Below, one piece after another: positions 28,085-38,588 of a stretch of 64,000 nucleotides of DNA. The translations under genes were made by a program, and so were the position numbers. Below the pieces are notes generated by a model. That model did not search any database. It saw only the letters and a list, made by a program, of their open reading frames with translations, and had not been told where the DNA came from. Origin of the DNA: Pycnococcus provasolii (Eukaryota > Chlorophyta > Pseudoscourfieldiophyceae > Pseudoscourfieldiales); contig CP150563.1 in assembly GCA_049487715.1 (NCBI GenBank), positions 1-64,000 on the forward strand, given 5' to 3'. Position 1 is the stretch's first letter, and each line of letters begins with the position of its first letter.

Positions 28085-28377
28085 TTGTTGTTGTTGTCGT
28101 CATCATCCACCGAAGTCGAAGTGGTGGTGGTTTGTGCGGCGGTGGCGGCGGCGGGCGTAGCAGACTCGTTCGTTCTGTTTGTTTGTTTCGTCTTGCTCGT
28201 GCTCTTGCTTGCCCCATTTGTCAAAGACTCTCCGTTCTGCGGTTTGCCATTACTGCTGTTGACCGTCGCCCTCCTCTTCTGCGCCTTGCATTGCGTCGTA
28301 ATGTTGCGCCGCGTCGTCGTCATGTGTATTTTTGGTGTATGAGATCGCCGACACAGCTGTGAAGGCATTGCCGCCAT
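27331..28377 (-). CDS. Chorismate-lyase-fold protein (Ycf21/DUF98-like), probably plastid
   Basis: 348 residues from ATG 28377. N-terminal basic, S/T-rich presequence, then a low-complexity region of T, N and S runs (a (GCA/AAC)n tract at about 28035-28100), so the conserved domain is the last ~200 residues. There: MMLLSDGSVTRHLQLLT (compare lL.DGSlT..L), LQRQVWLNDQVGTPLVYACSWW (compare R.v.L......v.A.s), and HYTFYHDGEPLTVIYEVFSPEL (compare R.y....g.p...i.E.F.). This is the layout of UbiC-like chorismate lyases and of plastid Ycf21/DUF98 proteins. Catalysis is not demonstrable. It is divergent from the plastid uS13 gene. Confidence 0.55.
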
Positions 28378-29031
28378 TGCAGTAAAAAGAAAGAGCACTA
28401 AATAAGACTAGAGCAAATTCAAGGCGCCTATTCAACGAGGAGCATAGAAGAAAATGTCAACCAAAAGACAAAAACACACACGCACGGACACCAAAGAAGA
28501 GAGGAGAGGAAAGTGCTAGAATGGGAGACGCGTGTGGTCTTACTTGGACTTTCTCTTGGAGAGCTGGGACCAACCGAGGGTGGGCGGAGGAAAGGAGGAA
28601 GCGGTCGGGGAGGGCTCCCAGGACGTTCGTCTCCGTCCGAGGGAAACCCGAGACGGTTACGATCTGCAGATCTGTGTCCAAGGAAACATTTGCAGCAGGA
28701 AAATCGACCAGGAAACTCGTTTGACGAGTTGTTCGGGTTTTTGACCCTTGGAGGGGGACAGCCGGACAGAAGAAAACACCCAACCCCGAAATTAAAAATT
28801 ACACAGGGGAGGAGGAGAAGGGAGGAGGGGATACTCCTCCTGTTCCCTTGGAAGGAAGGAGTTCGAACCGGGGTCCCCTCCCCCCCCCCCCCTGTGTGGA
28901 TAACCCTCCCTCCTCTCCCTTCGCCCTCCCCTCAAAGCCACACAACACCACACCCCCTCCCCGCCGGCGGGAGCCTCGGTTGTCGTCCCAATACTACGAC
29001 TACGACCACTACTGCACGCACGCACCGCACC
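28378..29031. promoter_or_regulatory. Divergent upstream gap before plastid ribosomal protein gene
   Basis: 654 bases without a supported gene. Contains AACCCCGAAATTAA (about 28783), also present upstream of the F-box gene (about 39673), and a C-run of about 14 bases at 28880-28892. A frame is open from 28513 into the uS13 gene, but its upstream part has no homology. Confidence 0.5.
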
Positions 29032-29511
29032 ATGGCCAACTTCGCACGGTTCAGCGGACTGCGCGCAAACAACGCGCGCGTGGGGGCAACGGTCGCGCCG
29101 GTGCACACGCGCCAGCTCGCTCTGCGCCGCGGTGACCTGCAAATCAGGTGCGCGCGTGTCGCCGGCGTCGAAATACCCAACCAGAAGCGAACGGAGGTTG
29201 CTCTCACCTACATCTTCGGCATCGGGCCCACCACCGCCTCGTCGATTCTCGACGAGACGGGCATCGACAACAAGCGCGTGAAGGACCTGTCCGAGGAGGA
29301 ACTCACCACGCTCCGTAACGAGGTGGAGAGCTACATGGTGGAGGGTGACTTGCGACGCAAGGTGGCGATGGACATCAAGCGTCTCAAGGACATCGGATGC
29401 TACCGTGGACGACGCCACATCGCGGGATTGCCTATGCGTGGACAGAACACGAAGAACAACGCGCGAACGCGCAAGGGAAAGTCGGCTCCCATTGCTGGAA
29501 AGAAGAAGTAA
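29032..29511 (+). CDS. RPS13: Plastid 30S ribosomal protein S13 (uS13c), nuclear-encoded
   Basis: 159 residues from ATG 29032. The first ~40 residues ([20 protein letters not shown]..., basic, serine/alanine-rich) are a transit peptide. Mature uS13 starts at about [12 protein letters not shown], followed by the helix-two-turn-helix [45 protein letters not shown] and the C-terminal [18 protein letters not shown] tail, which contacts the 23S A-site finger and tRNAs. The sequence is bacterial-type, not cytosolic uS13. Plastid rather than mitochondrial is inferred from close similarity to plant S13c. Confidence 0.95.
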   Translation: MANFARFSGLRANNARVGATVAPVHTRQLALRRGDLQIRCARVAGVEIPNQKRTEVALTYIFGIGPTTASSILDETGIDNKRVKDLSEEELTTLRNEVESYMVEGDLRRKVAMDIKRLKDIGCYRGRRHIAGLPMRGQNTKNNARTRKGKSAPIAGKKK

Positions 29512-29722
29512 ACTGCACCACTCATAACCTCTTTACGTTTTTTTGCTTTGCAGGGATGGGGGTGGGTGCTCCAACAAGCCAAAAACACCGCGCGCTCTGT
29601 TGTGCTCCTTCTGAATACCGTGGGTTTTTATTTAAACACACACACACACACAAAAGAAAAAAGGGAGGATTTAAAAAAAGAGATCCGCCTGAGGCATAGA
29701 GTCCACCAGAAAGTCCACTGGC

Positions 29723-30838
29723 TCAGGTTGCAGCGGTAGTCTTCGTTTTCGCCGCCTCTTCCTCCTCCTGTAAGAGCTTAAGGTGAGCAACCTGTCTTGC
29801 AAGTTCGTCACGCAATCTCCGTCTCTCCTCCTTTGACATCGACGTGTTGGCTGGCGCCGGTGCTGGCGCAGTCACCGTGGCACCGAGCTCCGACGCCGAC
29901 GCCGTGGAGGCTGTGGATGCATTCAAACCACCATCCTCGGAAGTGGAAGGCTCTATGCTGAAGCCACCGCCAACGCGCGATCGAAACTGCAAGTTGGTCG
30001 AACCTTCGACGAGACGCTTGTACTGCGCGGCCGTTTCCTCGTCGTCTGAGTCTGATTCGTCCGATTCGTCTGAGTCTGAGTCGTTTTCTGTTGCTTCTCC
30101 TCCTCCTCCTCCTCCTTCTTCTTCTTCGTCATCGTCGTCATCGTCGTCGTCGTCATCATCATCTTCGTCAACGCCGCTCTCCGTGGCGTCTCCCTCAACC
30201 TCGTTGTTGTCGTCGTCGTCGTCGGACTCGCTCTCACTTTCAAGGTCTGTCCCAGTGCAGCAAAGGATGTTAGAAAAGAATTATGATTATGTGTGTGTGT
30301 GTGTGTGTGTGTGTGGCAGGATACCGCAATTCTGAGGGTTAGCAAAGCTGCAAGGAACGTGCGTGACTTCTCCTCATACGACACAAGAAAGAAAGACGTA
30401 CCAAGTGCGATCTTCTCCTCCAGCACTGGCTTGAGTTCGTGTGCGAGTGCATTGGAAGGCTCAAGGCGAATCACTGTTCAAGGCAAAAGAGCAGAAACGG
30501 CGTGCGTTGTTTCATGGTGTGTGTGTTCGTATTGGAAGTCTGTGAGCAAACGTTCGTACGGATTTTCATCACAGCACCGCACGTTCGCGCGTACCGCGAT
30601 CGGCAAGCCTGAACAACGCAAAGCACGTAGGCAGAAACCATTCGCAACCTCCGAACAAGCAAACAAGCAAACGCTGACACCGCACCAGACAAGGCAAGCG
30701 TGCTGGCCTGGCCTGGGCGACAAAATGCTGACACGGCCACGGCCACGTACGTTCGTTCGTTCGCGCGAGTGCGTCGGCGTACAGGCCCTTCTTGACGAAC
30801 GCTATGATGGTCTGCTGCAGCTCTGCGGGGGAGGCCAT
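29723..30838 (-). CDS. Small TPR-like acidic protein, three exons
   Basis: Reconstructed from three exons: 30838-30751, 30473-30402 and 30246-29723, joined across introns of 277 and 155 bases. Both introns start GTACGT and end AACAG or GACAG, and the reading phase is kept at each junction (one base plus two). The 227-residue product starts MASPAELQQTIIAFVKKGLY, continues through NELIRLEPSNALAHELKPVLEEKI (looks like the end of a TPR helix pair), then a highly acidic stretch of E, S and D runs and a C-terminal basic/acidic helix (MSKEERRRLRDELARQVAHL). No function is assignable; proteins of this layout occur as small chaperone- or translation-associated factors. The second intron holds a (GT)n run at 30291-30314. 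Confidence 0.78.
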
Positions 30839-31478
30839 TATGGAGACGAACGCCACAGACACGTAGAGAGCGGAAGTGAATACTAGGGCGCGGCAAAGCG
30901 AGGGCGAGACCCAGGGGGGGTGGACCCGGAATCCCGCCTGCGGTTCGTTGACCAACCACGAGGGGAGGGGAGGGGAGAGCAACGGGCGGAGGCATTTCAA
31001 CTTCACCTTCTCCCACCCACCCAAAGCGTGCATTGGCAGATGGTCAAAGGCTCAAAGCAAACCTCCCTCCGCCCTAACTCATTTTTTCCTAACAAAATGC
31101 AACGACGGATCCCGAGCGATAATAAAGTAAGCACTTCCCAGTCTCGTCGAAAGCCGTCAGCGAAAAGAAAGTCGCAGACGGATTGGATATACCAGCCGAA
31201 AAGTATCTACCTTATTAGATGCACAAAAAACAAAAACAAAAACGGGACCACCCGGTACTTTGGCTGAACACTCTACTCTGCTGACGAGATTCGGCTGAGC
31301 AGTGTCGCGCGTGATAGAGGGTGACCTCTTCCCTTAACGACCAAATCACCAAAACAAGGATCCCATGTGTTGTCTAACAATAAAAACCAATTCAGGTCCT
31401 TTCTTTTTTCTCATTCTCATTCTCATTTCAAACTTTTGACAAACGCTCATATCACCCAACCCAAGAATTCTCCGCTCA
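30839..31478. other. Intergenic, no gene seen
   Basis: Upstream of the three-exon gene and downstream of the next minus-strand gene. Contains A-rich runs (31220-31250) and TCATTCTCATTCTCATT repeats at about 31412. No supported ORF. Confidence 0.55.
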
Positions 31479-32819
31479 TCACCAGCATGAGCGCAAAATG
31501 CCCTCCATAGCTTCCGACGTCGCCTTGCGAGGCTTAGGATTCGCTGGCGTGCTCAACGCCGAAAGCGCGGGACCGCCATGCGTGGACGCGGTCGCCTTGC
31601 CTCCGCCTCCGCCTTCGTCTCCACCACCACCGCCGCCGCCGCCGCCGCCGCCGCCTCCACCCTTGTGCGTCGCCACCTGGGGATCCGCAAGGCCATGAGG
31701 CAGCGGAACGCCAAGTGCCGCACTCGCGTCATCCTGCCACCACCACTTCGGAGCTGTTGCTGCCGCATCCGCACCCGGAACAGCGATGTTTGCGGGGGCA
31801 GCCACGGCAGCTGCCGCCGCCCTCAGCTTCTCGCGGGCTGCGTCCCCGCCGGCACTCGCACTGCCACCCGTCGCAGCCTGAGCAGGGTAGTGCATGCGAA
31901 ACCACTGCATGATGGGGTCGAACGCAGCGGCGGCATTTCCAGCAGGCATAGTCGCTGCCTGGCTTGGTGCTTGCTGCGAAGAGTCTGCAGCGGGAGCCGC
32001 CCCTGCAGCGCGTCCTCCGGGAAGGCGAAGCTGCCTCTGCCTCGCGTGAAGACAGTGCAGCATAGTTACCTGCTCGTGGAAGCGCTTGACTTGGCTTTGG
32101 ATAGTACGTTTCATCTCGCCGTGTACGCCTTCTCCAAGCATGCTTATCGTGAGCTTGCGAGCTCCTGGGAACGTTGCGCCCTCCGTGCGTGCTGCTGACG
32201 TTCCTGCACCTTCGTCGTCAACCTCCATGTTTGCCTTTTGGTTTTTCTTCGTCGTGGCTGCCGTGTCGACGGAGTCGTCGGGCAGCTGAGCATTCGGGGC
32301 GGTGGGTGCCGCAGGACCAGCGGCGGCACCTAATTTAGCTGTCGCAGGTTGTAGCTGCCTTTTGCTTTCGTTTTTGTCGAGTTCGTCCGAGGATATCGTC
32401 GAGTCCCGTCGTGCTCGCTTGGCGGCTGGCGACGACGTCGTTGCGGTGTACGCCGCCGTTGCCATGGATGCCGTGTTCGCCTTCGTGGTGGTTGCCATGG
32501 ATGTCGTTAGCGTGTTTGTCGTTTCCCACATGTTTGGCGCCCTCGGGTTGGGCTGTCCTGAAAGTCCCGCGAGGTATGCGGCGAGCAGCGTGTGGCTGTT
32601 GACGTAGGGTGTTGCCGAGGGCGCCGCAGCTGCCGCACCGAACGGGAACGGCAGCGCGGGCCACGCCGCGGGTACAGGAACAGCGTTGGGGTCCATTTTC
32701 CCCGAATCCAGGAACCTCTGGTTTCCAGCACCATCCACGGACGCGCCGAGATAACCGTCACCAGCATGCATAGGTGCGAGAGTGCGAGCGTCCTTGGAGA
32801 GGGGTTTCCTCGAGGACAT
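31479..32819 (-). CDS. Low-complexity Ala/Gly/Thr-rich protein, possibly nuclear (unknown)
   Basis: 446 residues from ATG 32819 (MSSRKPLSKDARTLAPMHAG); an ATG at 32999 adds 60 less convincing residues. A nuclear-signal-like AAKRARRD precedes an acidic/serine part. The most protein-like block is ARKLTISMLGEGVHGEMKRT followed by IQSQVKRFHEQVTMLHCLHA, a helix reminiscent of the short LH.L...Q helices in some plant regulatory proteins, but too short for assignment. The C-terminus has a poly-glycine run of 13 (CCG/CCA repeats on the + strand). Function unknown. Confidence 0.6.
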   Translation of the reverse strand: MSSRKPLSKDARTLAPMHAGDGYLGASVDGAGNQRFLDSGKMDPNAVPVPAAWPALPFPFGAAAAAPSATPYVNSHTLLAAYLAGLSGQPNPRAPNMWETTNTLTTSMATTTKANTASMATAAYTATTSSPAAKRARRDSTISSDELDKNESKRQLQPATAKLGAAAGPAAPTAPNAQLPDDSVDTAATTKKNQKANMEVDDEGAGTSAARTEGATFPGARKLTISMLGEGVHGEMKRTIQSQVKRFHEQVTMLHCLHARQRQLRLPGGRAAGAAPAADSSQQAPSQAATMPAGNAAAAFDPIMQWFRMHYPAQAATGGSASAGGDAAREKLRAAAAAVAAPANIAVPGADAAATAPKWWWQDDASAALGVPLPHGLADPQVATHKGGGGGGGGGGGGGGDEGGGGGKATASTHGGPALSALSTPANPKPRKATSEAMEGILRSCW

Positions 32820-33782
32820 TGGCAACGGAGAGAGAATGAGCCCACGACAACGAGGGGGGGCCGGGGGGAGTGCCATAGTGGGTAGAAGCAAAGCACCCAG
32901 AACGACGCAGCCTCCCCTCTTCCCAGGTCCCCCCGCCGGCCCCCCCTTCTCTCCAGGGCGAGGGGGAGAGGATCCAAAAGCACCAAAGCACCAAAGCATA
33001 GAGCAAACGCGGTCTCAGCTGTATATCTGCGAAAAAGTACGCTCGGAAAAGGGGTGCCCATTTGGTCCTTTTTTTTTCTCCGGATAAATATCCCAAGTGT
33101 GTGTCAGGGTGGCATTGCATTGGGGTTCCCTCCCATCCCCATCCCATCCTACGAATCCCTCGAGGAGCCGGAGGAGGGAGGATCCCCTGTCACCCTGTCG
33201 GCCTGTGCGCTTTTTGCTTTTGCCTGTTTCTTTTTATCCTCTTTTTCTGGCCGACTTCTTTTCGCCTCGCCTCCTCCTCCTCCTCCAAGGGGGGGCTCCA
33301 CCTCCCTTCCCCTCGTCCTCGACTCCTCGTCCTGTTCCTGTTCCTCTTCGCCTTTTTCCTTATTCCTATATCCGGCGAACTTATTCGGCTCGTGACAAGG
33401 TCGACCGACGTTTGGCGTTTGGCACGGGACCACCAGAATTTATTCGCCTTTCTTATCGTAGCAGCAAGTCCCGCAACGGCGGCCTGTATGTGTATCTTCC
33501 TGCATATTGTCGGCCATCTACATGCTGTAAAGGTACACGCAGTTTTTTGGCAAGGTTTGGAGAAGGTTTCAGAAGATCACTACCGGGTACCAGTCTCCCC
33601 ATGAACATGACGACGCAAAGGAAAGCATGAAACCAAAGACAGCCTTGTTGTTTTTGCTCGTGTTGGGGGTTTTGGTTGCAACGGCTCACACAGTCACACC
33701 GAACACCCCGAACTTGCCCCACGAACATCAAGTCACATTAACGAATAGTATGTATGATAGTTACAAGCCTTAAGTAGTTAGC
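32820..33782. other. Long intergenic gap, no gene seen
   Basis: 963 bases. Contains a CACCAAAG direct repeat (about 32980-32997), pyrimidine-rich runs (33240-33370) and an AT-richer part toward 33780. Overlapping open frames on both strands have no recognisable content. I looked for a spliced small gene and found no good donor/acceptor set. Confidence 0.5.
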
Positions 33783-34582
33783 TTAAGAAGAGACTCTCTG
33801 CGCCGCGAGCACCGCGATGAACGTCAGCGGTGCGAGCAAGACCGCGAGCGCGAGGTACTTGCTCACCTCGTCCTCCTCGTCCTCCTCGAGAAGTCCTTGC
33901 TTGTCAGGGTCGAACCAAGCGTCGTCCTTCACCACGCTCGGCAGCACGTAGTCCTTCCAGTACGTCTCGTGCTTCGCATCGTACACAATCTTGTCAGCTT
34001 TCAAAAACGTCATGGCATCAAATCCCTCCGTCATGCGGCGCGCACCCTTCGACACGCTCGCGTTCGGGTGAGTTCTCAACCTGTTGTAAAGGCTTTGCGC
34101 CTCAGCCTGCCGACTTTCGCCTTGAGAGTCCATCGCCAGTGCCATGCGAAGAAGAGCCTCGCCTGCTTTTTTGCTGCGATACGGCATGCACTCGCTAGCC
34201 TCGAAGTACTTGTTCTCCGCCTTTTCGAGCTCGCCGCGATCCATGTACAAGTCGCCCTCCGAGAAAGCCTCGTCGTACGCGGCAATCTGCTCGTCGTCAA
34301 CCACCAAGCCGGCATTCTCGCGGAACTTTGCCAGTTGCTCCTTAAACTTCTTCTCGCGTGCAGCCTTGTCTTCGTCCGACTCCAGCGCCTGTCCAGGTCG
34401 GATGGTACGACCGCCGCCGAAAGTCTTGGAGATATCCGCAGGTCGCTCGAACACGCCCCACGTGCTCACTTTGGGCTTGTAATCCTTGTCTATGCTTTCG
34501 ATTGTCACGCTCTCCACCTTGTACCCAAGCTCCTTCGTTTCTCGCGTGTCCTTTGCAACGCGGTTGGCGATTTCTGATGCGG

Positions 34583-34614
<32 letters not shown>

Positions 34615-35075
34615 AATGGGGAAGATGAGCCGTCGTCGTTGTCGTCGCCGTCGTCCTCAGGTGGCGGGGCACCACCAAGACTGACGGGTAGTCCTGTCGA
34701 CCGTCTTCTTGTGGTCGCTTCTTGTTTCGTTTCTGGTGGCTCTGTTGTGGCTGTTGCCGTTACCTTTGTCGTCGTCGTCGACGACGACGCCTGCTGCTGC
34801 TGCTTTTTCGCGCGGTACGCAGCTGCTGCGCGTAGGGCTGCGGAAGCCCTTGTTGATCCACCCCCGTCGGAAGTGCCATCACCCGTGTCCGAGTCACCAC
34901 CACCACCACCACCACCACCTGTACTGCTACTACTCGACTCGGAGGCAGCAGCACGACAGGAACCTAGCCGTAACCGTGCAGGAGGACCCGTGATTACTAT
35001 TCGACGAGGGGTGCGCCCACCCGCCACCACCACGAGACGAGGCTGAGGCTGTATTCGCGTCTTCACCGGCGCCAT
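33783..35075 (-). CDS. Plastid TPR-like protein with C-terminal membrane anchor
   Basis: 430 residues from ATG 35075. Transit-peptide-like N-terminus (MAPVKTRIQPQPRLVVVAGG), then a low-complexity S/G/T/Q region to about 170. The conserved block is KPKVSTWGVFERPADISKTFGGGRTIRPG, a motif I associate with plant and algal plastid TPR proteins. It is followed by TPR-type helices (DEAFSEGDLYMDRGELEKAENKYFEASE, AGEALLRMALAMDSQGESRQAEAQ) and a single hydrophobic C-terminal helix (ALAVLLAPLTFIAVLAAQ). This fits a thylakoid- or envelope-anchored scaffold. Target and partners unknown. Confidence 0.7.
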
Positions 35076-35184
35076 GGAAGCCTTGTTTGGTTTGGCGTGA
35101 AGGTAGTGTTGGGGGGGGGAGATATCTCCCTCCCCTCACTGACTCACTCAACGAGCGGTCGGGGGAAGATTTTAGTTTTAGTTT

Positions 35185-36843
35185 TTACTTCACCCTTTGG
35201 TTTGCCTCGACGAGCTCCATCACCGCGAGCACCGCCTCCTCGCTCCCGCCCACAACCTGCACGCCCACGGGAAGCTCACAGCCCGTCTCGCGAAGCAGTC
35301 CCAGTGTCTCGTGGTACAGCTTCACGAGACGCGCAACCAGCAGGTCGCGCGACTCGCGCGGAAACCACCGACAACTACGCGCGCTCACACGCACGCCGCT
35401 GCGCGCGACACCCGCCACCGCCCCCAGGGCATTCCACACACCGGTCACGCCGAGGCCGAGAAATGCATCCTCGGACCTGCCGTGTGCGTACGCCGGGATG
35501 GGGAAAGCAGGCGCGAGCAACGCGTCGATGCCCTGCTCGCGCCAGCTCTGTGCCATTTGCTCCCTGAGAGCAGCAATGTGCTCGTGCGCGACCCACCCAC
35601 CGTCCTGCGGCTCCTGGCATTCCGACGACGCACGCAGGAGCTCCGCACCACGTCGTGTGAACCACGCCGCTGCCCAAGCCGCCACCTTTTTCGCCCATCG
35701 AGGCGTGCGACGTTTGCCTGGCGCTAGCTCTCCCACGCCGGCACTGACCTGAATCGTCGCCGCGACCAAGCCGGGGGGAGGCTTGTAGCTCGTCACCTCG
35801 ATGCCAGCCTTCTCTAGGCTTGCCACAGCCGCTTGCATCGCCTCGCGACACGGCGGCGCAACCTCGACGCCGTCAAATTCGCGAGGCGAGCCGTCGTAGT
35901 CGAAAGGGAGCACGACTCCAACTCTCTTGATGTCTGCCGGCGTCCACTGCATACCACTAGTACCGCTGCCGTCGTCGTCGTCCAACGCCGTCGCCGCTTC
36001 CATCAGCGCCTTCACACCAAGCCGCAAATCAACAGCCGTGTGCGCGAAAAAGCCTAAGCTTGTGTAAGGTTCCGCGCGGTCAATCATCTCCAGTGCGCCG
36101 TGCACTCCACCGCACCCTCGTCGCCACTTGCGCCAGCGCCTTTCCGTGTCGACCATGATGGCAGAGACGCCGCAGAAGTGCGCGGGCACGCGCACGCTTC
36201 CTCCAAAGTCCGTTCCGACACCGAACGGGGATGCCCCGGAGGCTACCAGGCACGCTTCCCCTCCCGACGACCCTCCCGGCGTGAGTGCGTGGCAGTGTGG
36301 GTTGAGACATCTGCCCGTGATTGGGTTGTTCGTTTCCGTGGAGTCGAGCAGAGGAGGCACGCTCGTACGTGCGAATGGTACGGCGCCCGCCGCACGCAGC
36401 AGTGTGAATATGGCGGCATCTTCGAGCGCAACTGGCGCCGTAGGTTCGTTCAGCTCGCGAAGACCCAACGGACTCCTTTGTCCCGTTACGGCAAAGGATT
36501 CCTTGATGGACACTGGTACGCCGTGGAGCGGCTTTTTCGGCGTGGTTTGTGCGTCGAGCTCGCTCGCCTGTCGCGCAGCCCTCTCTGCCAAGTCTCCCGT
36601 GTTTGCACACTTCAGCGTCGTGTTCGCGACTTCGGCGAGCATTTGCGCTTTTTTCAGATTCGCGGATGCGCATCTTGTTTTCTCATCGTCGTCGTGTACG
36701 TCTGATGATATCAGGTACGAGCGTAGGCTTCTGCTAGGGACGTCTACAAGCTTGTCGTCGTCTACAAGCTTGTCGAATGACGACTGCAAGGCTGGCGACA
36801 TGGTTTGTTTGCTACTACTATCCATGCTAGCAGAGGAGGACAT
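35185..36843 (-). CDS. Amidase-signature hydrolase (FAAH/fatty-acid-amide-hydrolase-like)
   Basis: 552 residues from ATG 36843. The Ser-Ser-Lys triad is intact: K114 in GVPVSIKESF, S192 in TPGGSSGGEA and the nucleophile S216 in GTDFGGSVRVPA, with the usual 24-residue spacing between the serines. The CLNPHCHALTPGGSSGGEA context (compare NP......SPGGSSGGE in FAAH) and the overall length point to the fatty-acid-amide/N-acylethanolamine hydrolase branch rather than GatA. The substrate is inferred. The stop lies 109 bases from the start of the plastid TPR gene, on the same strand. Confidence 0.9.
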   Translation of the reverse strand: MSSSASMDSSSKQTMSPALQSSFDKLVDDDKLVDVPSRSLRSYLISSDVHDDDEKTRCASANLKKAQMLAEVANTTLKCANTGDLAERAARQASELDAQTTPKKPLHGVPVSIKESFAVTGQRSPLGLRELNEPTAPVALEDAAIFTLLRAAGAVPFARTSVPPLLDSTETNNPITGRCLNPHCHALTPGGSSGGEACLVASGASPFGVGTDFGGSVRVPAHFCGVSAIMVDTERRWRKWRRGCGGVHGALEMIDRAEPYTSLGFFAHTAVDLRLGVKALMEAATALDDDDGSGTSGMQWTPADIKRVGVVLPFDYDGSPREFDGVEVAPPCREAMQAAVASLEKAGIEVTSYKPPPGLVAATIQVSAGVGELAPGKRRTPRWAKKVAAWAAAWFTRRGAELLRASSECQEPQDGGWVAHEHIAALREQMAQSWREQGIDALLAPAFPIPAYAHGRSEDAFLGLGVTGVWNALGAVAGVARSGVRVSARSCRWFPRESRDLLVARLVKLYHETLGLLRETGCELPVGVQVVGGSEEAVLAVMELVEANQRVK

Positions 36844-37299
36844 GACAAATGAACAAGTAAGGTTCCCATCAAATATCTATCTGGCCATGTCACACAAAAA
36901 ACAGAAAAACACCCGAGAGAGAGAGAGAGAAGGTGAGAGAAGGAGAGAAGGAGGGAGGGGAACGAAGGGAACCACAACCCGTTGATGAACCCAAGACGAA
37001 TCAGGGGAATCACCCTAGAACCCTAACCCTGACAACCCTAACCCTGACAACCCTAACCCGAACCTTCTCTCTCGGGACCCCTCCGCATTCATGCACCTGC
37101 CCTCCCTCCCTCCTTGCCCTTCCTTGCACGTTTGGCACCCCTCCTCTAGTCCTCTCCCCTCTCGGAAAAGGGAGTTTGTCAGTCAACGCTGTCCCCTTCC
37201 CAGGTGGAAATCTACGCCATTTTCACCCCACCTAGGGCACCTCTCTTACTAGTTAAGCTCTTGCTTCTCAAGAGGACTCTCAAGCAAGAGCACTCCATC
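36844..37299. promoter_or_regulatory. Divergent upstream gap with telomere-like repeats
   Basis: 456 bases between divergent starts. A (GA)n run lies at 36913-36930. ACCCTAGAACCCTAACCCTG followed by two ACAACCCTAACCC units lies at about 37011-37060. No gene seen. Confidence 0.6.
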
Positions 37300-38121
37300 A
37301 TGCCCGGCTTCGACCCCGGCCCCGGATCCCACAATAAGCACAGGGTCAACCGCACGCAACTCGCGCGCGACGAGGCGGAGGTGGAAATGAGACTCGCGGA
37401 ACTCAGAGCCACCATGGCGGACGAGAGAAACAGGAGAGCGGCCATCATGAACCGAAACGGGCCGGCGGGCGCTTCGGCAGGCGCAATATGGTCGTCGGGA
37501 GCGAGCGGACGCCTGCGCGGGTATGCGCCGGGAACCATCAAGAGAGGAGACGCGCAGAAAGCGAAGAATAGGACAGCCGCAGCCGCAGCCGCAGCCGCAG
37601 CCTCGTCAACAACCACAACCACTGCAACTTCCAAACAAACCACCAGCAGCTGGTTCGAAAGCGACGAAAACGACATGCTCGCACTGCCCATGACGGGGGA
37701 TGCCGTGAAGCAGCAGCAGCAACACACCAACCAAAGGCCGTCGAACGCACAACTTGACGCGCTCTTCGGCCCATCTCGTCGCCTGAACGAACTTGCGGGA
37801 CAGACGAACGAAGAGGAGGAGGAGACGTCGCTTCTCGACGGCGCGTACGACGAAAGGGAGGCGGCGAACTCGTTCCAGGAGGCCTTGCGTGAGTGGCGAT
37901 CGGGTGGTGGTACGTCGACACCTGCAGCCGCCTCTCCTGCCCCCGAGCCAGAAATATTTATAGCAACATCAGCAACTGACTCAGGAACGCAGTCAGCACC
38001 TCCTCCACCACCTACACGTCCTGGAAGCGCGCAGCGCCAGAGCTACTTCATGCGTATGCGCATGCGTGAGGAATCCAAGCTGGTTGGCGAGTTGGCGGCG
38101 ATGAAGGTGAACAAAAGCTAA
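37300..38121 (+). CDS. Hypothetical protein with basic N-terminal helix (unknown)
   Basis: 273 residues from ATG 37300 (MPGFDPGPGSHNKHRVNRTQ). An N-terminal charged helix (LARDEAEVEMRLAELRATMADERNRRAA) is the most conserved-looking part. Alanine, threonine and glutamine runs follow, then a short acidic helix (EREAANSFQEALREWRSGG) and a C-terminal basic helix (QSYFMRMRMREESKLVGEL). I do not recognise a family. It could be a small cytoskeletal or RNA-associated protein, but nothing visible decides this. Confidence 0.65.
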   Translation: MPGFDPGPGSHNKHRVNRTQLARDEAEVEMRLAELRATMADERNRRAAIMNRNGPAGASAGAIWSSGASGRLRGYAPGTIKRGDAQKAKNRTAAAAAAAAASSTTTTTATSKQTTSSWFESDENDMLALPMTGDAVKQQQQHTNQRPSNAQLDALFGPSRRLNELAGQTNEEEEETSLLDGAYDEREAANSFQEALREWRSGGGTSTPAAASPAPEPEIFIATSATDSGTQSAPPPPPTRPGSAQRQSYFMRMRMREESKLVGELAAMKVNKS

Positions 38122-38535
38122 AAAAGAAATTTGTACGAAACAGAAATTGTAGTTGTGTTACATGTCACACTTCGTGTAAATACAACCAAAACAAGAAATG
38201 ATGAAAAATTGGAACACAAACAGAGAAGAAGAAACATTTCTGCATCCTGAGACGGTTTTGAGAAGAGTGGGAAAAGCCGTGAGTAAACGAATGTGTGTCT
38301 ATAATTTTTTGTACACAAGCAGCGTAGCCGAAACGGCCACTGACCAAGAACAAATAAAAGGCTCGTTCAACTAAGTTTGCTGGTGCGTTGATGTTGGGCT
38401 AAAAAATGTTCCCCACCACTGTCACAAGAAGAGACAAAACGGCAGGGCGTAGGTCACCCGTGTAGTGAACAAGCACCAGCTAAAGCAAGAAAACAAAACA
38501 CGCAAAGTGCTAACGTACCCTGAAGTCAAAACCAC

Positions 38536-38570
<35 letters not shown>

Positions 38571-38588
38571 TATATGTATCGGGTTATT
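38122..38588. other. Convergent intergenic gap with microsatellite
   Basis: Holds the 3' ends of two convergent genes. A (CATA)n/(TA)n microsatellite lies at about 38534-38577. AT-rich. No gene seen. Confidence 0.65.

Noticed and set aside
27554-28342. 262-residue + strand frame with leucine runs
   Set aside because: Antisense of a (GCA/AAC)n tract in the Ycf21-like gene; the hydrophobic runs are repeat translations.
30291-30314. (GT)n run as a regulatory element
   Set aside because: It lies inside an intron and looks like an ordinary microsatellite.
33062-33630. Possible gene on the + strand in the 33.1-33.6 kb gap
   Set aside because: Three overlapping frames of similar length, all pyrimidine-run translations (F/L/S/P), no coherent protein.
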